NCBI RefSeq assembly: GCF_015207825.1 | Contig: NZ_JADEWC010000005.1 | Span: forward strand, 1 to 64,000 | Length of the DNA stretch: 64,000 nt | Direction of reading: 5' to 3' | Source of the DNA: Cyanobacterium stanieri LEGE 03274 | GTDB taxonomy: Bacteria; Cyanobacteriota; Cyanobacteriia; Cyanobacteriales; Cyanobacteriaceae | Shown here: positions 7,554 to 17,330 of the stretch, piece by piece | How positions within the stretch are numbered: the stretch's first letter is position 1 | Layout of the letters: every line of letters starts with the position of its first letter | Made by a program: the position numbers and the translations under genes | Notes under the pieces: generated by a model | What the model saw: only the letters and a program-made list of their open reading frames with translations | Databases searched by the model: none | Told to the model about the DNA's origin: nothing

Positions 7554-9893
7554 TTAATCACATTTTGTAATGATTTCTGATAGTTTTTCTATATCAATAG
7601 GTTTACTCAAAAAGTTATTAAAACCAAGGGATAAATATTTATCTTTTTCTTCTTCCCTAGAAGGGTCAAGAGCAATTATATAATGTTTATTATGATATAG
7701 TTTTCTCAGTTGTTTAACTGTTTCAATACCGTCTAGTATGGGCATTTTTATATCTAGGAAAATTACATCATATTTTTTATTTTTTACTTTTTCTAAGATT
7801 TGAGATCCATTAGTGACTATTTCTGCTTTATATCCTAATTTTTTTAGGGAATAAATTATGATTTTTTGATTGATGGGGTTATCTTCTGCTATCAATATTT
7901 TTAAGGATGATGACTTATTAATAATATCACCTGATTTTTCTTCATTAGCTAATTTTATTATGGGGGATAATTCTAAGGTAAAATAAACCGAATAGATTGA
8001 TCTTGAAGAAGATGGATTCCATTTACTAGGTGGATTTCCTTCTATTTTACCCTTATTTTCTATCCAGATTTTACCTCCCATGGTTTTAATTATTTTCTTG
8101 GCAATAAATAGTTCTAATTCTTGATTATCTGATTGGTTTGTGAAAATTTCTTCGGTGCGCTCTCGCAGTGGCACGGTGCGATCGCCCTTTACTATTTCCT
8201 TATTAATTTGTGTTATATTATTAGAAAAACTATTTATATTGAGATTATTTTTAACCACATCATTCGTGATTTTAAATAATAAATATAATTTATTTTTAGG
8301 TAAATTATTTTCAGCCAAATCATTTGCTTTTTGTACATCAATAAAAATAGAATTAGATTCATTACAAAAACCATTACTTAATATATTTAGAAATATTTGA
8401 CGAATTCTAGCACCATCTCCCATAAAAAAGGGTAAATCTTTTGGCACAGAAAAATAAATCTTATTCTCTAGTGTCTTATCCTGTTTGCCCAATAATAAAT
8501 TAACTGAATTAATAACATCATCAATCTGCAATTCTTCCTCTTGTAAACTTAAATTACCTAAATCGATAGAAGATACATTAAAAACATCATTGATGGCTTT
8601 TAACAAAGTTGCACTTGTTTTTTGAATTATTTTCAAACACTTTTCTTGTAGAGGATTTAACTTAGTATTAGCTAAAATATCAATCATTCCCATTAAATCA
8701 TTAATAGGTTTAATAAAGTCACTACTAACCTTGGCAAAAAATTGATTATTTTGTTTTGTTAAAGTTTCCGCTTCTTCCTTAGCCTTTGCTAAAGTTAATT
8801 GTTTTTTCAAAAGGGTATTATATTCCGTTAAAATCTTCTCCTTTGCCTCACTTTGTAAATCTTTTTGACGATTTAATTCTTCTAATAATTTATTTTTATT
8901 TGATAAATCCTGATTTAACTTGATTAATTGCTGTTTATGATAACCATTTTCCCTTAAAACTGCCCCTAAAAGTAAAGTTGTCATCGCAATACAGGCAATA
9001 AAAGATTGTAATATCAGTAAAGAATCCCTTGCCGACTCCATAGCAAAAGAAGTAGTTTGTGCAATGGTTGCCAACATTAAATTAATGGTAATCACTAAGA
9101 CAATTAAACTTGCCCCTAATTCTTGAAACTTAAATACTACCCACACCACCAAAGGAATATATAAAAACTGTATATCATAGGAAGTATTGATAATAGCGTG
9201 ATGAATAACAAATACTAAAACACTAACAATAAATGTATTTAACCATTGTTTTTTTATGGATTTTATAAAAACATTAATTTGTTTTTGCCATGCCACTATT
9301 AAAGGGGTAAAAATTAAAATTCCAAAACTATCACTTAACCACCAAGTAAGGGCAATTTCTAAGAATAAATCCCAAGTTGCCCTACCAAATCCACACACCA
9401 CACAAGCGCAAATTATTGCTACAGGTAAATGACTAATAAAACAACCAAAAAGAATAAATTGAGCGGTGTTTTTTACATTATGGAGAAAATAGCGATTATC
9501 AGATTGAGGAAAAATATTTTGATTTTCAGACTCACTACAAAGACTCGCTAATATTTTGCCCAATGATGTTACCACGGTGATACATATCACCAAGATAAAA
9601 CTACTCCAATTTTGCCACCCTTGAAAAATACTAATTTGAGTCATTAATATTCCTGCAAATACCCCCAACCAAGTGGAATAACCCCACAGAAAGACTAATC
9701 CTACTGCAATGCCCCCCGGTATCCAAATGGGGGTTGAACCTGTGTTGGGATACGTGGTAAAACTAATGGATATGAGGGATGTAAGAAAATAGCTAATGGC
9801 TACAATTATTTGCTTCCACCAAGGCACATGAAAAGGATTAAAGTCGTATTTTCTAATGGGAGAGAATAATAATTTCATGGTGAATAGTGACAA
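7554..9893 (-). CDS. MASE1-type membrane hybrid histidine kinase, probably a pseudokinase
   Basis: 779 residues: an N-terminal MASE1-like multi-pass membrane sensor (about 1-315), a coiled coil (about 325-385), a HisKA-like helical hairpin, an HATPase-like domain and a C-terminal receiver. The receiver looks functional (acidic AEDN, Asp714 in FLDIKMP, Lys in LSKP). The kinase part does not. The expected phospho-acceptor His is Ser391 in FFAKVSSDFIKPIN, the G1 motif DxGxG is replaced by KITNDVVKN, and G2 GxGLGL by QELELFIAKK. An N-box remnant, RQIFLNILSNG, remains. A HIP1-bearing stretch encodes KGDRTVPLRERTEE inside the ATPase domain. It may act as a receiver-bearing scaffold or sensor rather than a kinase. 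Confidence 0.85.
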   Translation of the reverse strand: MSLFTMKLLFSPIRKYDFNPFHVPWWKQIIVAISYFLTSLISISFTTYPNTGSTPIWIPGGIAVGLVFLWGYSTWLGVFAGILMTQISIFQGWQNWSSFILVICITVVTSLGKILASLCSESENQNIFPQSDNRYFLHNVKNTAQFILFGCFISHLPVAIICACVVCGFGRATWDLFLEIALTWWLSDSFGILIFTPLIVAWQKQINVFIKSIKKQWLNTFIVSVLVFVIHHAIINTSYDIQFLYIPLVVWVVFKFQELGASLIVLVITINLMLATIAQTTSFAMESARDSLLILQSFIACIAMTTLLLGAVLRENGYHKQQLIKLNQDLSNKNKLLEELNRQKDLQSEAKEKILTEYNTLLKKQLTLAKAKEEAETLTKQNNQFFAKVSSDFIKPINDLMGMIDILANTKLNPLQEKCLKIIQKTSATLLKAINDVFNVSSIDLGNLSLQEEELQIDDVINSVNLLLGKQDKTLENKIYFSVPKDLPFFMGDGARIRQIFLNILSNGFCNESNSIFIDVQKANDLAENNLPKNKLYLLFKITNDVVKNNLNINSFSNNITQINKEIVKGDRTVPLRERTEEIFTNQSDNQELELFIAKKIIKTMGGKIWIENKGKIEGNPPSKWNPSSSRSIYSVYFTLELSPIIKLANEEKSGDIINKSSSLKILIAEDNPINQKIIIYSLKKLGYKAEIVTNGSQILEKVKNKKYDVIFLDIKMPILDGIETVKQLRKLYHNKHYIIALDPSREEEKDKYLSLGFNNFLSKPIDIEKLSEIITKCD

Positions 9894-10056
9894 GGGGAAA
9901 AGCGATGATGGTTGTTGCTTTTAATTATAATTATGGTTTATTTTAGATTCTGTTATCAACCCTAATTGGGTTAAAATGTTATTTATACTTTTATTTATTA
10001 AAGATTTTATTGCTCTTAAAATGAGCATTTTTTCGATTTTATATGGTTAAACAATT

Positions 10057-11322
10057 ATGGCTGAATATGAAGGGTTTTTTGTCAGCAAAGAGTTTATTAG
10101 TTTATGTGAATCTCAGCTGATTTTATTGGCTCAAAATTTAGCGGTGCAAGAAAGTGCTATTTATTTAACGGAAAAAGTAAAAAGTGATGAACCAAGGTTG
10201 ATTCCTGTTATAGTTTATCCTTTTTCGAGGGATGAGGATAGTAACGATTTATTATTACTACCTGAGTCGGAGGATGGGGCAGATTTTGAGTTTAATTTAA
10301 TGGAGGAAAGTGATAGTGATTTAAATAATATTATTAATTATATTCCTGATTCTGCTTCCCCTTATCAGTTACTTTTACCCTTAATACATGATGATTCTAT
10401 GGTAGGTTTATTAGCTACTAATCGGGGTACAAAACCTTGGGGTAAAAGGGAGGTTTTACAAGTAAAAGAAGTTGCTCAAACCATTATTTTTGCGAGGCTT
10501 TTGGATCAAAAACAACAGATTTCTGAGCAACAATTAAAGGCTTATCAGCAATTGCAAAATTTACAAAATGATCATCTTGATGATTTTTTTCATCAATTAC
10601 GTAATCCTTTAACCGCTATTCGTACTTTTGGTAAATTGTTAATTAAACGATTAGTGGGAAATGATCGTAATTATACCATAGCACAAAGTATTGTTCGTGA
10701 GGGCGATCGCCTCTTAGACCTCATTGAAGATTTTAGTGAAGATTGGAAAGTAGTAAATAATAGCCCCCATCCTAGTCTAAAAGAAGGACAATCAACCAGC
10801 TTCTTCCTAACAGAAAATATCCAAAAATTAGAAAAAATAGACTTAAAACAACTAATTCAACCCCTCATCACAGGCATAGACTCCATCGCCCAAGATAGAA
10901 ATATTACTTTCATGATAGACATTGACGATAATTTACCCGCCGTTTCCAGTAATCCAAAAGCCTTAACAGAAATATTAAATAACTTATTAGATAATGCAGT
11001 AAAATATACCCCAGAAGGTGGTAAAATTTGCTTAGAAATTGTTAAACAAAAATCCACTAATCAAGGTGAAAAAATAGTCATCGAAATTAGTGATACGGGT
11101 TATGGTATTCCCCCCGAAGATCAAAAACATATCTTTGAACGTCATTATCGAGGAGTGCAGGAAAATAGCGACATTTATGGCACAGGTTTAGGATTAGCTA
11201 TTGTGAAGGAATTATGTGATAAAATGTCCATCGACATAGAAATTTTTAGTCCTTCTTTTTGGATCAAAAATCAACAGTTAAACGGTACTACTTTTTCTTT
11301 ATTTATTCCCATAGCATCATAG
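10057..11322 (+). CDS. Soluble histidine kinase, Hik2/chloroplast sensor kinase-like
   Basis: 421 residues without membrane spans: an N-terminal GAF-like domain (about 5-150), HisKA with His179 in FHQLRNPLTAIRTFGKLLIK, and an HATPase with N box EILNNLLDNAVKY, G1 DTGYGIPPEDQKHIFERHYR and G2 GTGLGLAIVKEL. The start EFISLCESQLILLAQNLAVQ and the HQLRNPLTAIRTFGKLL hairpin are what I recall of cyanobacterial Hik2, the relative of plant chloroplast sensor kinase. That family senses plastoquinone redox and salt or osmotic state. No response regulator lies nearby. Kinase identity is firm; the Hik2 assignment is moderate. Confidence 0.88.
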   Translation: MAEYEGFFVSKEFISLCESQLILLAQNLAVQESAIYLTEKVKSDEPRLIPVIVYPFSRDEDSNDLLLLPESEDGADFEFNLMEESDSDLNNIINYIPDSASPYQLLLPLIHDDSMVGLLATNRGTKPWGKREVLQVKEVAQTIIFARLLDQKQQISEQQLKAYQQLQNLQNDHLDDFFHQLRNPLTAIRTFGKLLIKRLVGNDRNYTIAQSIVREGDRLLDLIEDFSEDWKVVNNSPHPSLKEGQSTSFFLTENIQKLEKIDLKQLIQPLITGIDSIAQDRNITFMIDIDDNLPAVSSNPKALTEILNNLLDNAVKYTPEGGKICLEIVKQKSTNQGEKIVIEISDTGYGIPPEDQKHIFERHYRGVQENSDIYGTGLGLAIVKELCDKMSIDIEIFSPSFWIKNQQLNGTTFSLFIPIAS

Positions 11323-11393
11323 TTTTTTCTATTAATACAAGGTTGAAAATTTCCTCTTTTTAGCAATCTCAAATATTATCTTTTTCCTGTTAC

Positions 11394-12044
11394 CTACCTA
11401 ACCCCTAAATATTTATGGGTTTGTAAACTTAAACGCCATGAAGGATTATCCTTAATATAATCAAAAATTAATCCTTGAGCATCAGGGCTATTCCATTCTG
11501 GTTGTAAATACTTAATGGTATGACTAGAAACCTTTTCACCTTCAGATAAAGCCCATAGAAAGTCTTTCTCATTACCAATAACAACCTTTAATTCACTGGC
11601 ATGACGATAAATAGTTTCATGGGGTGTCTTATAAGGTTTGGGGGAAAATGTCACCCAATCAAAAACCCCAGAAAAAGGGTGAGCCCCTGATGTTTCTAAA
11701 TGAATATTTTTACCTGTTTTTCTCAACTCTATTGTTAAGGGATTTAAGTTATGTAATAAAGGTTCTCCTCCTGTAATTATAATAATATTAGTCTTAATTT
11801 TTTCTACTTTTTTAATAATTTCTTCAACAGTAAATAAAGGATATTTTTTCATTGACCATGTTTCTTTTTGGTCACACCAAGGACAAAAAACATCACAACC
11901 TGCAAGGCGAATAAAAAAAGCATTAACTCCCGCAAAAAAACCTTCTCCTTGTACAGAATGAAAGGTTTCTACCACAGGATAAGTGTATAATAAATGAGAA
12001 TTTTTTATATTTTTTGTATATTGTTCAGAAATAGTATTAGGCAT
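11394..12044 (-). CDS. queE: 7-carboxy-7-deazaguanine synthase QueE (radical SAM)
   Basis: QueE converts 6-carboxytetrahydropterin to 7-carboxy-7-deazaguanine in queuosine tRNA-modification synthesis. Residues 26-40 give the family start (VETFHSVQGEGFFAG). The 4Fe-4S/SAM cluster is bound by the CX3CX2C motif in GCDVFCPWCDQKETW, and GGEPLLH is the SAM-contacting GGE motif. Further on FSPKPYKTPHE and KVVIGNE match the family. 216 residues is normal. Other que genes are not in the window. Confidence 0.92.
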   Translation of the reverse strand: MPNTISEQYTKNIKNSHLLYTYPVVETFHSVQGEGFFAGVNAFFIRLAGCDVFCPWCDQKETWSMKKYPLFTVEEIIKKVEKIKTNIIIITGGEPLLHNLNPLTIELRKTGKNIHLETSGAHPFSGVFDWVTFSPKPYKTPHETIYRHASELKVVIGNEKDFLWALSEGEKVSSHTIKYLQPEWNSPDAQGLIFDYIKDNPSWRLSLQTHKYLGVR

Positions 12045-12116
12045 TATCTATATTAATTAAATTGCAATATTTAATGGAGATTATTTTTTTTAATCATAAA
12101 AAAGTTTGTGTATAAC

Positions 12117-12764
12117 TTAATTAGGTAACTTATTTTTTATAGATTCTAACTTAATAATTAATTGTTTTATTTTCTCCAAATCCTTTTGCCCCGGTTTAAC
12201 TTCTACCTTGCTAGAAAGATCAATTCCATCACATTGAAGAGTATTAAAAGCAGTAATAACATTATCGGGGCTAACACCCCCAGCCACCAACCAAGGGCGA
12301 GAGGGGCGATAATCTCGTAACTCATCCCAATTAAAAGTTGTACCTGTGCCGCCATGGATGCCTTTTTGATAGGTATCAATTAAGAGAGTATCAACCACAG
12401 GGATATATTTTTCGGCCTCTTGTCGAGATTGGGCATCTTTATATCTAATAGCTTTAATTATCTCGATAGACGGTAGAATTATCCGTAATTGCTCACAAAA
12501 GGCAATATCTTCTTCTCCGTGGAGTTGTACCCCTGTTAATCTAGTTTCTCGGACTATATCAACAATTTTGCTGACGGAGGCATTGACAAATACGCCGATG
12601 GTGCTAATTTGAGGGGGGAGCTTTTCAACGATCGCCCTTATACTAAAAGGAGGAATATAACGGGGAGAATCTTTTACACAGATAAAACCGATGGTATCAA
12701 CTCCCATAGATGCGATCGCCCTTGCCTCCTCAACATTAGTCAAACCACAGATTTTTATGCGCAT
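12117..12764 (-). CDS. trpF: Phosphoribosylanthranilate isomerase
   Basis: TrpF isomerises N-(5'-phosphoribosyl)anthranilate to CdRP in tryptophan synthesis. The TIM-barrel markers are KICGLTNVEEARAIASMGVD (catalytic Cys), IGFICVKDSPRYIPP, LTGVQLHGEED, VDTLLIDTYQKG (catalytic Asp), GGTGTTFNW, and the phosphate loop WLVAGGVSPDNV. I prefer the ATG at 12764 (MRIKICGLTN) over the in-frame TTG at 12776, because the family begins with this strand. About 215 residues. No other trp synthesis genes are adjacent; trpS is 17 kb away. Confidence 0.95.
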   Translation of the reverse strand: MRIKICGLTNVEEARAIASMGVDTIGFICVKDSPRYIPPFSIRAIVEKLPPQISTIGVFVNASVSKIVDIVRETRLTGVQLHGEEDIAFCEQLRIILPSIEIIKAIRYKDAQSRQEAEKYIPVVDTLLIDTYQKGIHGGTGTTFNWDELRDYRPSRPWLVAGGVSPDNVITAFNTLQCDGIDLSSKVEVKPGQKDLEKIKQLIIKLESIKNKLPN

Positions 12765-12893
12765 GATTCTGGCCAATAATATAAATAGTAAAAGTTAATA
12801 AAAAAAGATTAATTAAAGTTAAGTAAATCAGCAAAAAACTATTGAAAAGAGTAAAATAACCAAAATAGTTAACATATCAAATTTATCATAAAA

Positions 12894-13169
12894 ATGAATT
12901 TAATTGCTGTTTCTTCTCTAATAGCCCAAGTACCTCAAACCGTAGAATGGAATTTTCAAGTAGCCCTAGTAATGATTTCGGCTAACCTATTAGCGGTATT
13001 TATCGGACGTTTTGCCATCCAAAAAGCAGGGGTAGGGCCTGATTTACCCCTTCCCAAACCAGCCATTTGGAAAAAATTTGGACTTCCCGAATTATTGGCT
13101 ACTGCTAGTTTAGGACATATACTAGGAGCAGGATTTATCCTCGGTTTATCCAACGCAGGATTACTATAA
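12894..13169 (+). CDS. psaK: Photosystem I reaction centre subunit X (PsaK)
   Basis: PsaK is a two-helix peripheral subunit of photosystem I that binds chlorophyll and helps link antennae. The 91-residue protein starts with a short hydrophobic presequence-like part (MNLIAVSSLIAQVPQTVEWN). TM1 follows (VALVMISANLLAVFIGRFAI), then the stromal loop KAGVGPDLPLPKPAIWKKFG and TM2 (LLATASLGHILGAGFILGLS). Order and loop are diagnostic. It is monocistronic by spacing. Confidence 0.95.
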   Translation: MNLIAVSSLIAQVPQTVEWNFQVALVMISANLLAVFIGRFAIQKAGVGPDLPLPKPAIWKKFGLPELLATASLGHILGAGFILGLSNAGLL

Positions 13170-13575
13170 TTACCCATAATAAAGGTTAAGTGTTAGGTAA
13201 AATCAGACAAAATACCATTTTTCAGCTAAAATAAACTTGTTAAAATAACTGTTATTGATTTATCCTTTTTTTGGTATCAAACTCACCGTAAATAATCAAT
13301 TTGCATCCTACGCCCAAAATAATCCAAGCGTAGAGTTACCCCAAGTAACCGCAAAGCATGTTATCAATGATGAGATGTAAGCCAAAGTTAAACATTGTGC
13401 TAAAATCGTGGGAAAGGTTTTTAACCGATACTTCGACAACACTAAGTACAAGTGTAACCATAGACAAAAAAAGTAAAATTCAACCTTTTTTACTAACAGT
13501 CCGTGGTATTGGCGGTAGGGCATATCGCATCAGCTTCACTCCATAAAAAGTAATCCTTTTAAACGGTATTGCTCT
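13170..13575. other. Gene-free stretch downstream of psaK
   Basis: About 405 bases between psaK and the FHA gene. The open frames in it (for example 13358-13546 plus, 13308-13523 minus) lack recognisable sequence and overlap each other. No tRNA, clear hairpin terminator or dispersed repeat was found. A sharp plus-strand promoter could not be pinned down; TTAAAACTGTTATTGATT-like AT-rich tracts are the only candidates. Confidence 0.5.
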
Positions 13576-14055
13576 ATGAAGGAAGAATCCCCCGTTAACC
13601 CTTGTGGTGTAATAGTGGGAATTGTCAAAACTATACAAAATATCTATCCAGATGGAATGTTGGTGATTACCTTAACTCTTTTGCACCCCCTCAAATCTAC
13701 CCCTGTTCAAAAATGGAATTTTGAACCTAACAAGGTGATCAGAATTGGCAGGGCTAATGATAATGATGTAGTATTGTATAGTGCCGTAGTTTCCCGTCAT
13801 CATCTGGAAATCCGCCCCCATAAAGATGACTGGGCTTTAATAAGTCTAGGCTCTAATGGTACATTTGTAAATGGACGAAAAATTAATAAGGTTTTAGTAA
13901 AGGACGGTATGGTTATCCGTTTAGCTAGTTCAGGTCCTAAAATATTAATTCAACTAGGCTCTGATGATCAAGCTGTCAGTGCTAGTCGTGGTAAAAATGT
14001 CTCTGCTAAACCCATCAGTAGCAAGGATATTTCCAAGGAAACGGTTATTAATTAA
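13576..14055 (+). CDS. FHA domain protein
   Basis: 159 residues, with a forkhead-associated (phosphothreonine-binding) domain at about 45-135. The core motifs are IRIGRANDNDVVL, VVSRHHLEIRP (the SRxH phosphopeptide-binding core), WALISLGSNGTFVNGRKI (the SxNGT motif) and a following hydrophobic strand. The first 40 residues are a short region of unknown kind and the tail is Ser/Lys-rich. It probably docks a Ser/Thr-phosphorylated partner; neither kinase nor partner is encoded nearby. Confidence 0.88.
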   Translation: MKEESPVNPCGVIVGIVKTIQNIYPDGMLVITLTLLHPLKSTPVQKWNFEPNKVIRIGRANDNDVVLYSAVVSRHHLEIRPHKDDWALISLGSNGTFVNGRKINKVLVKDGMVIRLASSGPKILIQLGSDDQAVSASRGKNVSAKPISSKDISKETVIN

Positions 14056-14100
14056 CCTGATTAACAACTCATCTGCCCTTATGGCAAAATGAGCTACACC

Positions 14101-14180
14101 CAATCTGATTTAGAAAATATATTACCAATGCCCTTGCAATGAATTACAAGGCTAACAGTTTATGGTTCAATAAATTGAAC
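14101..14180 (-). repeat. Dispersed hairpin repeat R1 (inverted copy 2)
   Basis: Read on the minus strand it gives GTTCAATTTATTGAACC, CTGTTAGCCTTGTAATTCATTGCAAGG and an end like that of the 51.1-kb copy (AATCAGATTGGGTGTAG against ATCGGATTTGGTATA). It lies between the FHA gene and tlyA. Confidence 0.65.
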
Positions 14181-14199
14181 TATTATCACCCTTACTCCC

Positions 14200-15042
14200 C
14201 TACTGCCCATCATCCCTAATCCCTTTTCTGGTTAATTCTTCTAAATCCTTATCCGAAGGCATTAACCCACTACCTAAAATTCCTAACCATAATAAATATT
14301 CTACATTTCCCGCCGGCCCTTGAATCGGTGAAGGTATTAACCCCTTATATTTCCATCCTATATTAGTAGCACAATGAAGGATAGAGGCGATCGCCTCTGC
14401 TTGTAAACGATAATCCCTAACTACTCCCTTCTTACCAACCTTACCCTTACCCACCTCAAATTGAGGCTTAACCAACAAAACCACCTCCTTAGGATTAACC
14501 AATAAATCCCAAAGGGTAGGTAACACCTTCGTCAAAGAAATAAAAGATAAATCCATCACCCCCAAATCAGGAGGCTCTTTACCCTGATATAAATCATCAT
14601 AGGTAAGATAGCGAAAATTTGTCCTCTCCCGTAACTCCAAACGCTCATCTTGACGAATTTTCCACGCCACCTGCCCATAACCCACATCAACGCCATAGAC
14701 TTTTTTAGCCCCCCGTTGCAAAAGGCAATCGGTAAAGCCCCCCGTAGAAATACCCCCATCAAGACAAATTCTATTTTCCACATCAATAGAGAAATATTCC
14801 AACGCCTTAACCAACTTTTCCCCACCCCTAGAAACAAAAGGAGGTTCGGCTTTTACCTCAATGGGGCTATCCACATTGATTAAAGTACCAGGCTTATCAA
14901 CAATTTGCCCCTTAACCTTAACCTTTCCTGCCCTGATGATTTTTTGTGCCAGGGCGCGGGAAGTGCATAACCCCTGATTGGTTAATAGTGTATCTAATCT
15001 TTCTTTCGACAATGGTTTTTTTATTCCTAAAGAGTACCCCAA
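14200..15042 (-). CDS. tlyA: TlyA family rRNA (cytidine-2'-O)-methyltransferase
   Basis: 280 residues: an S4 RNA-binding domain (about 14-75, KERLDTLLTNQGLCTSRALA), then an FtsJ-like Rossmann methyltransferase. The SAM region is NRICLDGGISTGGFTDCLLQ and later motifs are VYGVDVGYGQVAWKIR, LGVMDLSFISLTKVLP, LLVKPQFEVGKGKVGKKGVV and the C-terminal PSPIQGPAGNVEYLLW. TlyA proteins methylate 16S and/or 23S rRNA; some homologues are hemolysin-like by name only. The next gene upstream on the same strand encodes a lytic transglycosylase, but the 5' end of tlyA is about 40 bases from that gene's stop. Confidence 0.93.
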   Translation of the reverse strand: MGYSLGIKKPLSKERLDTLLTNQGLCTSRALAQKIIRAGKVKVKGQIVDKPGTLINVDSPIEVKAEPPFVSRGGEKLVKALEYFSIDVENRICLDGGISTGGFTDCLLQRGAKKVYGVDVGYGQVAWKIRQDERLELRERTNFRYLTYDDLYQGKEPPDLGVMDLSFISLTKVLPTLWDLLVNPKEVVLLVKPQFEVGKGKVGKKGVVRDYRLQAEAIASILHCATNIGWKYKGLIPSPIQGPAGNVEYLLWLGILGSGLMPSDKDLEELTRKGIRDDGQ

Positions 15043-15080
15043 TTATTTTAAACCATGGGGCAACTAGATCAAAGTTAACC

Positions 15081-17252
15081 TTAACTGCCAAAATTAATAA
15101 ATCCAGAGGTTTCCCCATCAGGTTGATAAAGATTGACATAATTCCAATAATTACCAAATACTGTCTCCACATAACCCTTAGTTTCAGGGAAAGGAATATC
15201 CTCCACAAATTGATCAAAATCACTCAAGTCAAACCTTTCTATCCAGCTATCCACATTACTAGGGCCGGCGTTGTAACTGGCGATCGCTAATAGGGAATTA
15301 TTGTCATAATTACGGTGAGTATAATCAAGATACCATGTACCCAAATTAATATTATCATCAGGATCAGTAAGAGAATATTCTTCCAACTCAATTTGAGGGG
15401 CAATCCATTCCCCCGTCTCAGGCATTACCTGCATTAAACCAGTCGCACCCACGGGAGATTGAATCAAGGGTTGAAACCGTGACTCTTGACGCATGAGGGC
15501 GGTTACTAGAAAAGGATTAAGATTTCTCTGGGATGACCATTTGACAATCAAATCTTGGTAGGGCATGGGAAAAAGAGCATACCAATATTCAGGGCTACGG
15601 CGTAGGATGCGCCATTGACGTAAATCATCGGGGTTTTCTCGGGTGCTTAAGCTCCAAATTAGACTGATACTTTGTAAATATTGTCCATCCAACTGTTTCA
15701 ATAACCCTTGGGTAAATTGTTCGGTGACGCTCACATTATCAGGATTGGATAACTCTGCTTCAAAAAGGGCGATCGCATCTTGATCCTCCCCTAATAAATA
15801 TAGCTCCTTAAACATAGTCGAACCTCCGGGGGGAATCGGACGCATAGCAGGGGTTTGCACCTCAAAAGTTAAATCCCGCACATCGGTAAAATCCCCTACC
15901 CCACGACCTAAATTATAGGCCGAACGCCAAGCATAATAAGAATGGGGATGATTTTCCAACACAAACTCAAATGCCTCTTGTGCTTCCTCCGTCTGCCCCA
16001 ACCGTTGCGCCCATTTACCCACCCAAAAAGAAGCCCGAGGGGTAATACTGGCTTCTGGGTTATTAATGCCAATTTCTTGCGCCCACTGCCATGCGGAAAC
16101 TAAATCATTATTTTGGGCAAAATCTTGGGCAATTTGCCAACGAAAATCCGCCGCCTCATCGGATTGAGGATAACGGCTAATAATCTGATTTCTGACAACA
16201 CTGGCTTCATCACTTCTATTTTCACTGCTCAGAAGACCAAATTTTTGATTGAGGGCTTGGGGGGCATCATTGGGGAAGTTTTCCACCACTCGATCTAAAT
16301 ATTCCATGGCTTCATCCCCAGAAACCAAGGAAGCCAAACGACGTAAACCCAATCCCGTCTGCGATTCGTTGGGGTATTCTTGAATTAATTTTTGATAGGC
16401 TTCGATGGCGAGGGTTTGTTCATCTCCCACCTGATAACCCCTAGCGATGCGGTAAAGATTTTCGGGGGTGGATGGGGCTTTGATGTAAGCATCGGCACTT
16501 TTTCTAAATTGTCCCCTTGCCCAGTAGCTATCGGCGATTATTTGCCATTGGGCAGGTTCTAATTCTTCTTGGTAATCTGTGATTAATTTATCTCGAAAAC
16601 TATCGCTACGGGGTGTTAAGTCATATTCTGAGATGGTGAGTAATAATTCTTTTTGGTTGGGGTTTTGGGCTAATAATTCGTAAATAATATCCTTGGTGCG
16701 AGGATGTTGGGGGAATTGGGCGATCGCCCTTTGCCAATAATCTGGCTCTTCTTGGCCCAAAAGATAATACGCCTCAACGATTACAGGAGATTGGGGATAA
16801 TCATTAATTAAACTTTCCCATCGCTGTTTTGCTCCCAAGTTATCATTAGTCAACTCCAAAGCCCTTCCCTGACGTAAGACAATATAGGGGGCTAGGGTGG
16901 GGTATTGTCTCTCGAGGTTTTGTAAATAATTCCAGGCCTGTCCACCGTCAAATTCTTCCCTAATTAAATCATTGGCCAGTAAATATCTTGCCCTCGCCCT
17001 ATCTAGGGTAGCATCGCTACCGTTGGCAATTTCTTCTAAGGGGGCTTTTCTTTCCTCAAAACTCACATCGGCTAATTTTAGCACCTCTGAAGGGGCATCA
17101 AGGCGATATTCTGGTCTTTCTTCTAGTCGTGGTGCGATCACATTATCCCACAGGTTACCCAATTGGGGGGTTAATATCGTTGCCCCAATGATGCCGACAA
17201 TAAATAGTAAAATGGTGGAAATGGGAAGGATCAGTTTTTTGCTTTTTTTCAT
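15081..17252 (-). CDS. TPR-containing soluble lytic murein transglycosylase (Slt-type)
   Basis: 723 residues. An N-terminal signal anchor (KKLILPISTILLFIVGIIGA) puts the rest in the periplasm. A long alpha-superhelical TPR region (about 60-540) is followed by the SLT domain (about 565-700), with the catalytic Glu in LVTALMRQESRFQPL, then SPVGATGLMQVMPETG, NINLGTWYLDY and SYNAGPSNVDSW. It cleaves peptidoglycan glycan strands to 1,6-anhydro products. Architecture matches Slt70-like enzymes. It precedes tlyA on the same strand. Confidence 0.93.
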   Translation of the reverse strand: MKKSKKLILPISTILLFIVGIIGATILTPQLGNLWDNVIAPRLEERPEYRLDAPSEVLKLADVSFEERKAPLEEIANGSDATLDRARARYLLANDLIREEFDGGQAWNYLQNLERQYPTLAPYIVLRQGRALELTNDNLGAKQRWESLINDYPQSPVIVEAYYLLGQEEPDYWQRAIAQFPQHPRTKDIIYELLAQNPNQKELLLTISEYDLTPRSDSFRDKLITDYQEELEPAQWQIIADSYWARGQFRKSADAYIKAPSTPENLYRIARGYQVGDEQTLAIEAYQKLIQEYPNESQTGLGLRRLASLVSGDEAMEYLDRVVENFPNDAPQALNQKFGLLSSENRSDEASVVRNQIISRYPQSDEAADFRWQIAQDFAQNNDLVSAWQWAQEIGINNPEASITPRASFWVGKWAQRLGQTEEAQEAFEFVLENHPHSYYAWRSAYNLGRGVGDFTDVRDLTFEVQTPAMRPIPPGGSTMFKELYLLGEDQDAIALFEAELSNPDNVSVTEQFTQGLLKQLDGQYLQSISLIWSLSTRENPDDLRQWRILRRSPEYWYALFPMPYQDLIVKWSSQRNLNPFLVTALMRQESRFQPLIQSPVGATGLMQVMPETGEWIAPQIELEEYSLTDPDDNINLGTWYLDYTHRNYDNNSLLAIASYNAGPSNVDSWIERFDLSDFDQFVEDIPFPETKGYVETVFGNYWNYVNLYQPDGETSGFINFGS

Positions 17253-17330
17253 AAAAATTACTACACACTAGAAGTTACAACCATGGGAAATTTAAACCCA
17301 ATTACATCATCGGGAATAATTTCATTTTCC

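Noticed and set aside
13308-13546. Short open frames downstream of psaK on both strands
   Set aside because: They overlap each other, have no ribosome-binding site or recognisable sequence and atypical residue use.
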